The position numbers were made by a program, and so were the translations under genes. A stretch of 25,762 nucleotides of DNA, taken from NCBI GenBank assembly GCA_946623365.1, contig CAMORE010000011.1, positions 1 through 25,762 of the forward strand, written 5' to 3'. This stretch comes from an uncultured Acinetobacter sp. Its GTDB lineage: Bacteria; Cyanobacteriota; Vampirovibrionia; Gastranaerophilales; Gastranaerophilaceae. Shown here piece by piece: positions 7,912 through 17,217 of this stretch. A model generated the notes under the pieces. That model was not told where the DNA came from. It searched no databases and was given only the letters and a program-made list of their open reading frames with translations. The first letter of the stretch is position 1. Every line of letters begins with the position of its first letter.

Positions 7912-10557
7912 TTAACTTTCAACTACTTCAACACCGCCGTCATCAGAAACAAATTGTATGCCGAATTTTGCTCTGAATAAATAACGTACTGTATTGGATT
8001 GTATTTCAAACATCATTTTATTAAATAAATCATACGCTTCTTTTTTATATTCAATCAGAGGGTCCTTTTGTCCATATGCACGAAGTCCTATACCATCTTT
8101 TAGCATGTCAATGTTGTGAAGGTGATCTATCCACTGATTATCAACTACCCTCAACAAAATATCACGCTCCAGAGATCGCATAATGTTATCAGAACTGTTT
8201 ATTTTTTGAGGAACAAAATTCGGATCATATTGAGCTGAGATTGTATTAAAGAAGCTTATAATTTCCTCTTCATGATCTTTGTATGCTTTTTGCGCAGCTT
8301 CTTTGACCATATCGTAAATTTTGTGATATCTGGCATTTTTAATATCGTCAATCGTTATATAAGATAACTGAGGAATTGTGGAATGAAGTTCGCTGATAAG
8401 CGTTTTTAAATCTTCATATATATATTCTTCCGGATTCATCTCCGGTGTAATGTATGATTTAAGAAGTCTGTCGATTTCTCTGTCAATCATGTACTCAATA
8501 TCACTTCTTAAGTCTTTTCCGTCGAGAACTTTTCTGCGCTGAGCATAGAATTTTTCTCTCTGAATATTCATAACATCATCATATTGAAGTACATTTTTAC
8601 GAATATCAAAGTGGTATGTTTCAACTTTTTTCTGTGCGGATTGAATTTGACGTGTAATTAAAGATGATTCAATTGCCATGTTCTCATCGACTTGAAGCAT
8701 TGCCATAAGTCCCGCAATTTTATCTCCGCCGAAGATTCTCATTAAGTTATCCTCAAGCGACAGGAAAAATCTCGTAGAACCGGGGTCGCCCTGACGAGCG
8801 GCACGCCCCCTTAACTGGTTATCTATACGTCTGGACTCATGTCTTTCAGTCCCAATTACGTGCAGTCCTCCGTATTCTACAACCTTAGCATGCTCCTCTT
8901 CTGTTATAGCCCTTGCTTTTTCCAATGCTTTATTTTTAAGTTCTTCATAATTATCTTTATCCGGCGTTACTCCCAGTTTTTCCAGTTCTTCTTTTGCTAA
9001 GAATTCGGCATTACCGCCTAAAAGAATATCAGTACCACGACCTGCCATATTTGTCGCAATTGTAACAGCGCCGACACGCCCTGCCTGAGCAATGATATAA
9101 GCTTCCTTTTCATGTTGTTTAGCATTCAATACATTGTGTTTAATACCCTGTTTTTTTAGTAAAGAAGATATGTATTCTGATTTTTCAATACTTACCGTTC
9201 CTACAAGAACAGGTCTTCCTATTTTATTTTGTTCAATAATATCGTTTACAACCGCATTATATTTTGCTCGTTCAGTTTTATATATAACATCAGGGTAGTT
9301 TATCCTGATATCAGGTTTATTTGTTGGAATTGCCGTAACTTCCAGATTATAAATTTTACCGAATTCCGCTTCTTCTGTCATTGCAGTACCGGTCATGCCG
9401 GACAATTTAGGATAAAGTCTGAATAAATTCTGGAAAGTAATGCTCGCAAGGGTTTGTGTTTCGTCTTGAATCTCAACTCCTTCTTTTGCTTCTATTGCTT
9501 GATGAAGACCATCTGACCATCTTCTTCCTGGCATCATACGACCGGTAAATTCGTCGACAATAATTACTTCTCCGTCTTTTACAACATAATCTGTATCACG
9601 AATAAATAATTCTTTTGCTTTAAGAGCATTCAATAAATCGTGTGCATATTGAACGTTAATATCAAATAAATCTTTGCATCCGATAATTTCTTGAGCCCTG
9701 TCTATACCCTCTTCGGTAAAGATTACGTTTTTATTTTTTTCATCCACTTCATAATCTTTGTTCTTTTCTAATTGGGGTGCGACTTTTGCCATTAACGTAT
9801 AAGTGTCTGCTGATTTTTCGACACGACCGCTTATAATAAGAGGAGTCCTTGCCTCATCAATCAAAATGCTGTCGACTTCATCTATAATAGCGTAATTAAA
9901 TGGTCTTTGCACTAAATTATCTTTAGACGGCGCCATATTATCACGCAAATAGTCAAATCCGAATTCGTTATTTGTTCCGTAAGTTATGTCACACATATAT
10001 GCAGCACGTTTACGATTAAATTCATCCGCGTCATGCTGGTTTGAAAGAATTACACCAACAGTTAATCCCAAAAACTTGTAAATTTTACCCATCCATTCGC
10101 TATCACGTTTTGCCAGATAATCATTTACGGTTACAACATGAACGCCTTTTCCGGTAAGAGCGTTTAAGTATGCGGCAAGTGTTGCAACAAGAGTTTTACC
10201 TTCACCGGTTCTCATCTCCGCTATATGACCGTTATGTAAGAAGTACGCACCAATTAATTGAACATCAAAGTGGCGCATATTTAATACACGTTTTCCTGCT
10301 TCTCTCACTGTTGCAAAAGCCTCGGGAAGAATTTTATCCAATGCTTCTTTTTCTAAAATTCTGTCTGCTTTTTCATTTTCAGATTTTGGTCTTTTTGCCA
10401 ATATCTCTTTAAATTCATCTGTTTTTGCCCGAAGCTCTTCATCCGTAAGTTTTGCAAACTCGGGTTCCAACTTATTTATATGTTCAACGATTCCCATCAT
10501 TTTTTTAACTTTTTTTTCATTGGGATCGCCCATTAACTTTAATAGAAAATTAATCAT
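7912..10557 (-). CDS. secA: Preprotein translocase ATPase SecA
   Basis: Motor ATPase that drives unfolded preproteins through SecYEG. At 881 aa all core motifs are intact: Walker A MRTGEGKT (GEGKT 118-122), the ILIDEAR DEAD-box motif (D234, E235), the preprotein cross-linking domain with DEFTGRMMPGRRWSDGLHQA, MTGTAMTE, the second nucleotide-binding fold with TNMAGRGTDI, and ESRRIDNQLRGRAARQGD. The protein ends in a short acidic stretch (DDGGVEVVES) after the helical wing/scaffold. The SEC-C zinc motif (CxCxSGxxxxxCC/H) that binds SecB and lipid in many SecAs is absent. Start: a GGAG...AGGAT ribosome binding region just before the ATG. Single gene, divergent from the GGDEF gene. Confidence 0.98.
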   Translation of the reverse strand: MINFLLKLMGDPNEKKVKKMMGIVEHINKLEPEFAKLTDEELRAKTDEFKEILAKRPKSENEKADRILEKEALDKILPEAFATVREAGKRVLNMRHFDVQLIGAYFLHNGHIAEMRTGEGKTLVATLAAYLNALTGKGVHVVTVNDYLAKRDSEWMGKIYKFLGLTVGVILSNQHDADEFNRKRAAYMCDITYGTNNEFGFDYLRDNMAPSKDNLVQRPFNYAIIDEVDSILIDEARTPLIISGRVEKSADTYTLMAKVAPQLEKNKDYEVDEKNKNVIFTEEGIDRAQEIIGCKDLFDINVQYAHDLLNALKAKELFIRDTDYVVKDGEVIIVDEFTGRMMPGRRWSDGLHQAIEAKEGVEIQDETQTLASITFQNLFRLYPKLSGMTGTAMTEEAEFGKIYNLEVTAIPTNKPDIRINYPDVIYKTERAKYNAVVNDIIEQNKIGRPVLVGTVSIEKSEYISSLLKKQGIKHNVLNAKQHEKEAYIIAQAGRVGAVTIATNMAGRGTDILLGGNAEFLAKEELEKLGVTPDKDNYEELKNKALEKARAITEEEHAKVVEYGGLHVIGTERHESRRIDNQLRGRAARQGDPGSTRFFLSLEDNLMRIFGGDKIAGLMAMLQVDENMAIESSLITRQIQSAQKKVETYHFDIRKNVLQYDDVMNIQREKFYAQRRKVLDGKDLRSDIEYMIDREIDRLLKSYITPEMNPEEYIYEDLKTLISELHSTIPQLSYITIDDIKNARYHKIYDMVKEAAQKAYKDHEEEIISFFNTISAQYDPNFVPQKINSSDNIMRSLERDILLRVVDNQWIDHLHNIDMLKDGIGLRAYGQKDPLIEYKKEAYDLFNKMMFEIQSNTVRYLFRAKFGIQFVSDDGGVEVVES

Positions 10558-10582
10558 ATCCTAACCTCTCCAATTTACAATA

Positions 10583-10591
10583 ATTATATCA
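10583..10591 (-). promoter_or_regulatory. Predicted secA promoter
   Basis: The minus strand shows TGATATAAT (extended -10; hexamer 10588-10583) with no clear -35. Predicted transcription start is near 10576, giving a 19-nt leader that includes GGAGAGG. Confidence 0.5.
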
Positions 10592-10683
10592 TGGACAAAA
10601 TAAATAATACTAATCTGTCGAGTAAACCATCCTTCTAAAGAAATAGTATGTATGCAGAAGAAACAATTTTTACAAAAAGCATA

Positions 10684-10712
10684 TTTACCCATATTGCATA
10701 ATATGCTATAAT
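10684..10712 (+). promoter_or_regulatory. Promoter of the GGDEF/HD-GYP gene
   Basis: A TTTACC -35 (10684-10689), 17-nt spacer and perfect TATAAT (10707-10712) with a TGC extension predict transcription start near 10719. This is downstream of the ATG at 10714, which therefore cannot be used, and shifts the gene start to the TTG at 10747. Confidence 0.65.
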
Positions 10713-10746
10713 TATGCTGTATTTGTTTAAAACAAAGGATAAAAAC

Positions 10747-12639
10747 TTGGGCATATTTGAAAGTTTTAAAAAGTATAAATCCCAATTGGATGCCGTTGAT
10801 TCTTCCGTATATTACGGAAGCAAAACATTGCTGGAAGTATATGAACGCAATGCAAAATTAGAAGCGGAAATCGAACAGAGAACAAAAGAATTGGATAGAG
10901 CAAACAAACAAATGCTCACGCTTCAGCATATCTGGAATATGATGAATTCATCAGAACCGCTTTCAAATGTTCTTAATGCAATTGTAAACAGTTTGCAAGG
11001 AGAACTAGGTTATGTGTACAGCTTTATAATAAAACCTCATATAAAAGACGGAGAAAGCTATATTCAAGTTGCAGCTTCTTCAAGACAAGATTTTTCAGAT
11101 AAATTTGCCAGATATTTTAATTGTAAATTATCAGACTATAAAATGGTTTATCCCGGAATTGAAGAACTCAAAGATGCCGTCATAAACAATAAAATATACC
11201 AATCTGCAAATTTAACCGATTTAATCGGAGGATTTATTCCCGAGCTTGATAAGGAACGACTTGCAAAATTCTTTAATGATGCAAATATGAAGTCCTATAT
11301 ACTAGTACCTCTTGTTTCTAAAGAAATACATTTTGGTTCGCTTATTGTGTTTTCTTCAAGAGAATTTTCAAGCAGCAGTGAATTAAATTTTTTAAGTTTA
11401 TTTGCTAAACAAATCGAGCTTGCAATAACAATTGCGGATTTATTTCAAGCTGTCAAAGAACAGGCTGTAACTGACAGTATGACAGGACTTTTTAACAGAA
11501 GATATTTTGAAGAGTTTATAAAAAAAGAAGCCATTCGTTCAGAACGCCAAAATCAGTATTTTACGGTTATCGGGCTGGATTTGGATCATTTGAAACAAAT
11601 TAATGATGTTTATGGTCATAATTTTGGTGATATTGCGATTAAGGCTATTGCGGAGGTCTTAAAAAACAATGCCCGCTCAATAGATATAGCTGCAAGGATG
11701 GGTGGAGAAGAGTTCAATTTGATACTTCCGGGAGTTGATTCTGCGGGAGGTCTTGTAGCAGCGGAACGTATAAGAAAAGCAATAGAAGGTGTAGAGCTTG
11801 AAAAAATAGGACACATAACAGCGAGTGTAGGTGTTGCTACATACTTAGAACACTCTGATGATTTGGATGAATTATTAGAACTTACCGATCAGGCAATGTA
11901 TGAATCAAAGAGGAATGGCAGGAACAGAGTTACACTTGCAAAACCGGCAAAAGAGACCTCGTGGCAGGATATTGCAATTAAAACATATATTGATATCCTT
12001 ACAAGACACAGAATTCCTGTCGACGAAACTACATCAAAGCTTTTAACTCAAAAACTCAACGAAATGAACATAAGTACAGAGAAGCTATATCAAGTTGCAG
12101 ATACTCTTGTATCAACATATAATCCGGATCACAACGATGGAAGTATTAAACAAAAAGTACTTTTGGCAACACTTTTAGCAAAAAGATTCGATCTGTCAAA
12201 AGAACAAATTGATAAATTAAAAATAGCGGTATTGTTGTATGATATCGGAAATACAATGCTGCCGAAGGAACTTTTAAACAAAACGGAACCATTAAGTGAC
12301 GAAGAAAAAGAATCAATAAAGCAGCACCCTATGATTGCTGCAAGAGAAATTTTAAAGCCTATATCCAATATAACGGATATAATTCCAATTATAGAAAAGC
12401 ATCATGAGAATTGGAACGGAACGGGATATCCTAATCATATTGCCGGAAATGAGATTCCGATAGAATCACAGATAATACTTATTATTGACTCATACTTTGC
12501 ACTTTTGGAAAACCGTCCGTACAGAGAGGCAAAAAGTAAAGAATCTGCTATAAAAATTATTACGGGAGAAATTAACAATAAGTGGAGCGAAAAACTGGCT
12601 GCTGAGTTTATTTCCATTATAAAAAACGACCTTGATTAA
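10747..12639 (+). CDS. GAF-GGDEF-HD-GYP signalling protein (diguanylate cyclase with degenerate phosphodiesterase domain)
   Basis: 630 aa from TTG 10747, chosen because AAAGGA lies 7 nt before it and the promoter above excludes ATG 10714. A short coiled coil (residues about 30-55) leads to a GAF-like sensor domain (about 60-230). The GGDEF domain follows, with DSMTGLFNRRYF at 243, active-site GGEEF at 319-323 and an RxxD inhibitory site (R310, D313) at the usual 5-residue spacing. It should make c-di-GMP from two GTP and be feedback-inhibited. The C-terminus (about 440-625) is HD-GYP-like with HHE (552-554), GYP (560-562) and RPYR. However, the HD dyad is Y498-D499 and the upstream His of the HxxRV motif is missing. 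That half is therefore probably a non-catalytic c-di-GMP sensor. No signal peptide or membrane segment. Confidence 0.9.
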   Translation: MGIFESFKKYKSQLDAVDSSVYYGSKTLLEVYERNAKLEAEIEQRTKELDRANKQMLTLQHIWNMMNSSEPLSNVLNAIVNSLQGELGYVYSFIIKPHIKDGESYIQVAASSRQDFSDKFARYFNCKLSDYKMVYPGIEELKDAVINNKIYQSANLTDLIGGFIPELDKERLAKFFNDANMKSYILVPLVSKEIHFGSLIVFSSREFSSSSELNFLSLFAKQIELAITIADLFQAVKEQAVTDSMTGLFNRRYFEEFIKKEAIRSERQNQYFTVIGLDLDHLKQINDVYGHNFGDIAIKAIAEVLKNNARSIDIAARMGGEEFNLILPGVDSAGGLVAAERIRKAIEGVELEKIGHITASVGVATYLEHSDDLDELLELTDQAMYESKRNGRNRVTLAKPAKETSWQDIAIKTYIDILTRHRIPVDETTSKLLTQKLNEMNISTEKLYQVADTLVSTYNPDHNDGSIKQKVLLATLLAKRFDLSKEQIDKLKIAVLLYDIGNTMLPKELLNKTEPLSDEEKESIKQHPMIAAREILKPISNITDIIPIIEKHHENWNGTGYPNHIAGNEIPIESQIILIIDSYFALLENRPYREAKSKESAIKIITGEINNKWSEKLAAEFISIIKNDLD

Positions 12640-12777
12640 CAATTGTTTAATCTTAAAAGAGTATTCAAACCCGTTTTTTATAAAACCTACTTATTCTTCA
12701 GTTTATATTATATATATGATTTAGTTAAGTAAATACTATACTTTTAATAAGATTGTTGATATTATATAAATATAAAA

Positions 12778-15700
12778 ATGAAACAAATTTTTAGTAAATA
12801 TATAATAATTATTATAGGAATTTATACATTGTGGCTTATAGGATTCCCGCTGCTTTTTCAAAAAGCGGTTCCTATAATATGCGAAAACATTTCGTATAAT
12901 TCCAACTACAAAATATCAGTAGAAAAACCTCGTTTGTATACAAATATAATACCTGTATTAACAGTAAAATCGGATTCATTTATGTTGAGCGTAAAAGATT
13001 CCGATAATGAAATATATATTCAAAATCCAAACATTAATCTGCGAATTTTGCCATTATTAGCAGGGATTATTCATATTAATTCCTTTCAGGCAAATGCAGC
13101 AGATATTAGTACGAATTTAAACAAAAACGCTGATTTGGATAAAAACTTTTTTGAAAAATTCAGTAGCTCAAAGATTATATGTGATTCCGTTAATGTAAAT
13201 ATTTTTCAAATAAAATTTTATAAAGAAAAAGTACAAAAGCCTGCAATTTATGCAGGGAAAAATGTATTTTATAAAAAACGCGGAAGGTATTTAAAGTTTA
13301 ATTTGGAGAGCACACTGAATATGAATGATAAGTATTCAATAGCAAATATAAAACTGTACCTTCCGAAAAACAATAAAACAAAAAAAAGTACAATAAATGT
13401 GCAGCTATCTAATTTTGATATTGAACCGCTCGGAGATTATCTAAAAAACTACTTGCCTAAAGAAACAATAAAAGTAGGCGGCGTTGTTGATTTGGATATG
13501 GATGTAAAGCACATGAGCGCTATCTTTAAAAATTGCAGACTTATCAATAAAGATGAAGCAAAATCTGTTATATTACCAAGTGTTTTGCATATAAAAACAG
13601 ATTTTAATCTCATGGGAAATTCTTTATATATAGAAAATGCAAAAGTATATTCGCAAAATATAAATGTCGGAATTAACGGTAAAATATTAAATTTTATAAG
13701 TAAATCGCTTCCTGAGATAAATTTAGATATAAATATTAATAAATCAAAAGTAGAAGATTTTATAAATTTACTGCCTCCTTTTAAGACAGAAGACATTGAT
13801 AGCTATAAATTAAAAAAATATAAGTTTTTCGGCGATTGTATGGGAAACCTGTTAATTAAAGGAGACCTAAAAGAACCATCTGTTAATGGCAGTATATATA
13901 TAGATAATGGCGTTCTTACCAAACCAATCCCGAATGCGAAAGGTGCAACTATTAAACTTGCATTCAACGGGAAATACTTGAATTTTGATGTGGTGGTGCC
14001 GGCTGGCGGTGCAGAGAAAGTTTTTGTAAAAGGCGGAGTAGAATTATATAATGTAAAATATTCAGACATGCGAGTTTGGAGTACTAAAAATGTAGATTTA
14101 GCCGTTGCGGAAGAAAAAGTAGTGCCAATTCATGAAATATTGAATTTTATTATCGGTCCGGTTCCGATAATGGACATAAAGGGAATCGGCAATATAGATA
14201 TAAAGATAAAGGGAAACAGAAAGACTCCTCATGTATGGGGAAATTTAATTTTTAATAATGTAACAACTCATTTTTATGAGATTCCGGATTTAATTTTAAC
14301 AAATGCTGATGCAATTCTGAACTTTGACGATGAAAATGCTTCTTTTAATCTTAAGAAAGGACTTGTAAACGGTCAAAAAATAAATATTGACGGAACATGT
14401 AATTTAAATGGGAAGTTTGATTTTAATGTTAAAACAAACTCTCAAAAACTTGCGAATTTGCATAAAGCCATAAAAACATCGACAATGATTGATGATATTA
14501 AAAACATGATTTCTCCTATTAAATCAGCTACAGGTCTTGCTGATTTAAATCTTAAAGTATACGGACATATTAAGGACATAGCATTTATTAAATTTAATGA
14601 GAATTTCTTTTCTAAAGGAAGCTTGGAATTAAAAGGAAATGATATAAACATAAATGATATAAATATAAACAATGCAATTGGAAATATAGAATTTGAAGGT
14701 AACAATGCAGAAGTTAGTATAAATTCTCTTATTGGCGCATCCCCTCTTACCGTAAAAGCAAACGTAAAAGGGCAATATGCAGATGCAATTATTACGGCTC
14801 CAAAATTAAATTTAAAAAATGTTGTAGATTCAACAGACAAGGTTCTAAGAGAGATATCTGATATTGTTGTAAATATATCTGCAAAGTATAAGGGCAGAAT
14901 GGATGTTATAGAATACGATAAATTAGATTTTTCAGCAAAGATTTTAAATATAAATAAAAATAACAAATTAAATTTATTAAAGAACGGATTAATAACATTA
15001 AAAAACGGAACACTTAATTTAAAAGATATAAACGGTAATTTTGCAGATTCAAACAGTGCTTTTAAACTGAATCTTAAAGTTACAGATATTAGTACAAAAC
15101 CAATTGTATCAGGCAAAATATTCTTTAAGGATATTGAACTAAGCTTAATTAATTACTTTGGTCAAAGTATTTTAATTCCCCAAAATATCAGAAGAATTAT
15201 AAACAGTATTAACTTTGAAAAAGGAAAAATTAATGCAAATGCGGATATCTCAAATAATAATATTAATGTTTCAACTAATATTGGCGGAGTAGTGTTTACA
15301 TATATTCCGGAAAACGGAAATATCTCAATCCCAATAAAAGTAATTAACGGAAGCATATATCTCAAAAAAAATTATTTAGGTTTGAATAAAATTAACTGTA
15401 TTGCTGATAACATGCCTATACTAATAGACGGAGGTATCAATAATATATTTACTAATCAAGATTTTAATTTATATATTAATTCAAAACCAAAACAGGATTT
15501 TATAGATAAATACTTTAATAACAACAGAATTTATCCGTTAAAACTATCCGGAGATATTGTATATTCTCTAAAAATAAACGGACAAAAGGATAATTATGAT
15601 GTCAAATCAGAGGCAAATTTGGATAAAGATTCTAAGATATACTATTACGGTGCAACAGTAGGTGATGTAGAAAATGCAATTATTCTTAACTTAAATATGA

Positions 15701-17139
15701 ACGTATTAAAACAAAATATACTTAAGATAAAAGAGTTTTCGTATGATAAACTCATAGCATCACAAGGTAAAAGGCAAACTCGTCTTAATATGCTGAATGT
15801 TGCAGGCAGAATAGATATAGTAAAAGATGATTTAATATTTCATGATTTAAGAATCAAAACAACGAACCCGACAGATGCAAGAATTTTCAATATTTTATTC
15901 AGAAAGCCAAATATTAAACAGGGGCAATTTACTTCAAACCTGAAGTTTAACGGTCGTATGTCTAATCTGCACCCGATTGGAACATTTCATATTGTAGAAA
16001 CAAATATTCCTTTCTTTGATACAACTATGAAAAACCTTTCTTTTATTTTCAAAGATAAAACTATAGAGCTAACCTCTTTTGGAGATGTACTTGGTAATGA
16101 TATTTCATTTAAAGGGACATTAAGAAACAAGTTGGTTCCGCCGTATTACATCGAGAAAGCGGAATTAAATACTAAAATTATTGATTTAAACTACATAACG
16201 AACAGGCTTAAAGCCCCACAAATTTCAGAAACGAATGCGTTAGAATCTTTTTCAAATTTTGATATAAAGAACACAATTATTAATAATATAAGATTATCAG
16301 CTAACGAAGTAAAGTTAAGAAATCTTATTGCAAGTGATGTTGTCGCTAACGCTTCTATTTCAGATAAAAATGTATTTAAAGTTAAAGATTTTAAATTTAA
16401 AGTTGCAGACGGCAATTTAAGCGGTAATTATTCATATAATCTTAATGATAACAGTGCCAAACTTGACCTGAATACGCGAAATATAAATGCAAATGATATA
16501 TCAATAGCTTTATTTGATTTGAACAATCAAATATATGGTAATTTGACTGGCAGAATGAGTTTGTCTTGTAATGGTGCAGATTTTAATAAATGCATGGAAA
16601 CTCTAAATGGTTCAACAGAATTTAATGTTGTAGACGGAAGGATGCCAAAGCTGGGGTCTTTGGAATATTTATTAAAGGCAGGCAATCTTGTTAAAGGCGG
16701 TGTGACAGGATTATCTATAAACAGTATTGTAGACGTATTAACGCCATTAAAAACCGGTAATTTCTCAAATATATATGGAATTATAAAAATTAAAGACGGA
16801 ATCGCCAATGATATAGAAATTTCTACAAAAGGTAACGATTTAAGTTTGTTTATAACAGGAACTTACAATTTTGCCGATTCGTATGCAGACATGTATGTAT
16901 TTGGTTTACTTTCCAAAAAAATATCAACAATGTTTGGTCCCTTAGGAAATGTTTCTTTAAATACTATATTTAATAAAATTCCGGGTATAGATTTAACAAA
17001 AGATTCTCAAATACTTGATAAAATTAATAAAATTCCGGGTATAGAGTTTAGCGGTAAAGCTTATCGCAAATTTGTCGCGGATATAAAAGGTGATATTAAC
17101 GGAGAAAATTACGTAAAAAGCTTTGAATGGATAAATTAA
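12778..17139 (+). CDS. Large AsmA/TamB-like envelope protein
   Basis: 1453 aa. One N-terminal hydrophobic segment (about 7-30) anchors it in the inner membrane. The rest is a long, repetitive beta-rich region with abundant Asn, Lys, Ile and alternating hydrophobic residues, as in the AsmA/TamB/YhdP family. These proteins form a hydrophobic groove bridging the two membranes and are linked to phospholipid transport to the outer membrane or to outer-membrane protein assembly. The last 200 residues match the AsmA C-terminal pattern: LNGSTEFNVVDGRMPKLGSL, then IKIKDGIANDIEIS and a final beta-rich end. The family call is firm; whether it is closer to AsmA or TamB is not, and no TamA/Omp85 partner is in the window. 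The ATG lacks a Shine-Dalgarno; a TATAAA ends 7 nt upstream. It precedes the exported TPR gene by 78 bp. Confidence 0.82.
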   Translation: MKQIFSKYIIIIIGIYTLWLIGFPLLFQKAVPIICENISYNSNYKISVEKPRLYTNIIPVLTVKSDSFMLSVKDSDNEIYIQNPNINLRILPLLAGIIHINSFQANAADISTNLNKNADLDKNFFEKFSSSKIICDSVNVNIFQIKFYKEKVQKPAIYAGKNVFYKKRGRYLKFNLESTLNMNDKYSIANIKLYLPKNNKTKKSTINVQLSNFDIEPLGDYLKNYLPKETIKVGGVVDLDMDVKHMSAIFKNCRLINKDEAKSVILPSVLHIKTDFNLMGNSLYIENAKVYSQNINVGINGKILNFISKSLPEINLDININKSKVEDFINLLPPFKTEDIDSYKLKKYKFFGDCMGNLLIKGDLKEPSVNGSIYIDNGVLTKPIPNAKGATIKLAFNGKYLNFDVVVPAGGAEKVFVKGGVELYNVKYSDMRVWSTKNVDLAVAEEKVVPIHEILNFIIGPVPIMDIKGIGNIDIKIKGNRKTPHVWGNLIFNNVTTHFYEIPDLILTNADAILNFDDENASFNLKKGLVNGQKINIDGTCNLNGKFDFNVKTNSQKLANLHKAIKTSTMIDDIKNMISPIKSATGLADLNLKVYGHIKDIAFIKFNENFFSKGSLELKGNDININDININNAIGNIEFEGNNAEVSINSLIGASPLTVKANVKGQYADAIITAPKLNLKNVVDSTDKVLREISDIVVNISAKYKGRMDVIEYDKLDFSAKILNINKNNKLNLLKNGLITLKNGTLNLKDINGNFADSNSAFKLNLKVTDISTKPIVSGKIFFKDIELSLINYFGQSILIPQNIRRIINSINFEKGKINANADISNNNINVSTNIGGVVFTYIPENGNISIPIKVINGSIYLKKNYLGLNKINCIADNMPILIDGGINNIFTNQDFNLYINSKPKQDFIDKYFNNNRIYPLKLSGDIVYSLKINGQKDNYDVKSEANLDKDSKIYYYGATVGDVENAIILNLNMNVLKQNILKIKEFSYDKLIASQGKRQTRLNMLNVAGRIDIVKDDLIFHDLRIKTTNPTDARIFNILFRKPNIKQGQFTSNLKFNGRMSNLHPIGTFHIVETNIPFFDTTMKNLSFIFKDKTIELTSFGDVLGNDISFKGTLRNKLVPPYYIEKAELNTKIIDLNYITNRLKAPQISETNALESFSNFDIKNTIINNIRLSANEVKLRNLIASDVVANASISDKNVFKVKDFKFKVADGNLSGNYSYNLNDNSAKLDLNTRNINANDISIALFDLNNQIYGNLTGRMSLSCNGADFNKCMETLNGSTEFNVVDGRMPKLGSLEYLLKAGNLVKGGVTGLSINSIVDVLTPLKTGNFSNIYGIIKIKDGIANDIEISTKGNDLSLFITGTYNFADSYADMYVFGLLSKKISTMFGPLGNVSLNTIFNKIPGIDLTKDSQILDKINKIPGIEFSGKAYRKFVADIKGDINGENYVKSFEWIN
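16970..17044 (+). repeat. In-frame 21-nt direct repeat near the 3' end of the AsmA-like gene
   Basis: Identical 21-nt copies at 16970-16990 and 17024-17044, offset by exactly 54 nt (18 codons), encode the repeated motif NKIPGI. Probably a short internal duplication in the C-terminal part of the protein. Confidence 0.85.
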
Positions 17140-17170
17140 TATCCTTAAAACAGTTTGTTGCATAAAAATA

Positions 17171-17199
17171 TTTACCTAAAGTCGTTTTTGATATAAAAT
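17171..17199 (+). promoter_or_regulatory. Predicted promoter of the exported TPR-lipoprotein operon
   Basis: TTTACC (17171-17176), 17-nt spacer and TAAAAT (17194-17199) predict a start near 17206. The -35 and spacing are the same as for the GGDEF gene promoter, and both share ATATTTACC. Confidence 0.5.
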
Positions 17200-17217
17200 A
17201 TCTGTGAGGGCTTAAAT

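Noticed and set aside
14442..15116. 224-codon antisense frame inside the AsmA-like gene
   Set aside because: Antisense to a clear long coding sequence; its Phe/Ile/Ser-rich sequence is what the complement of Lys/Asn/Asp-rich codons gives.
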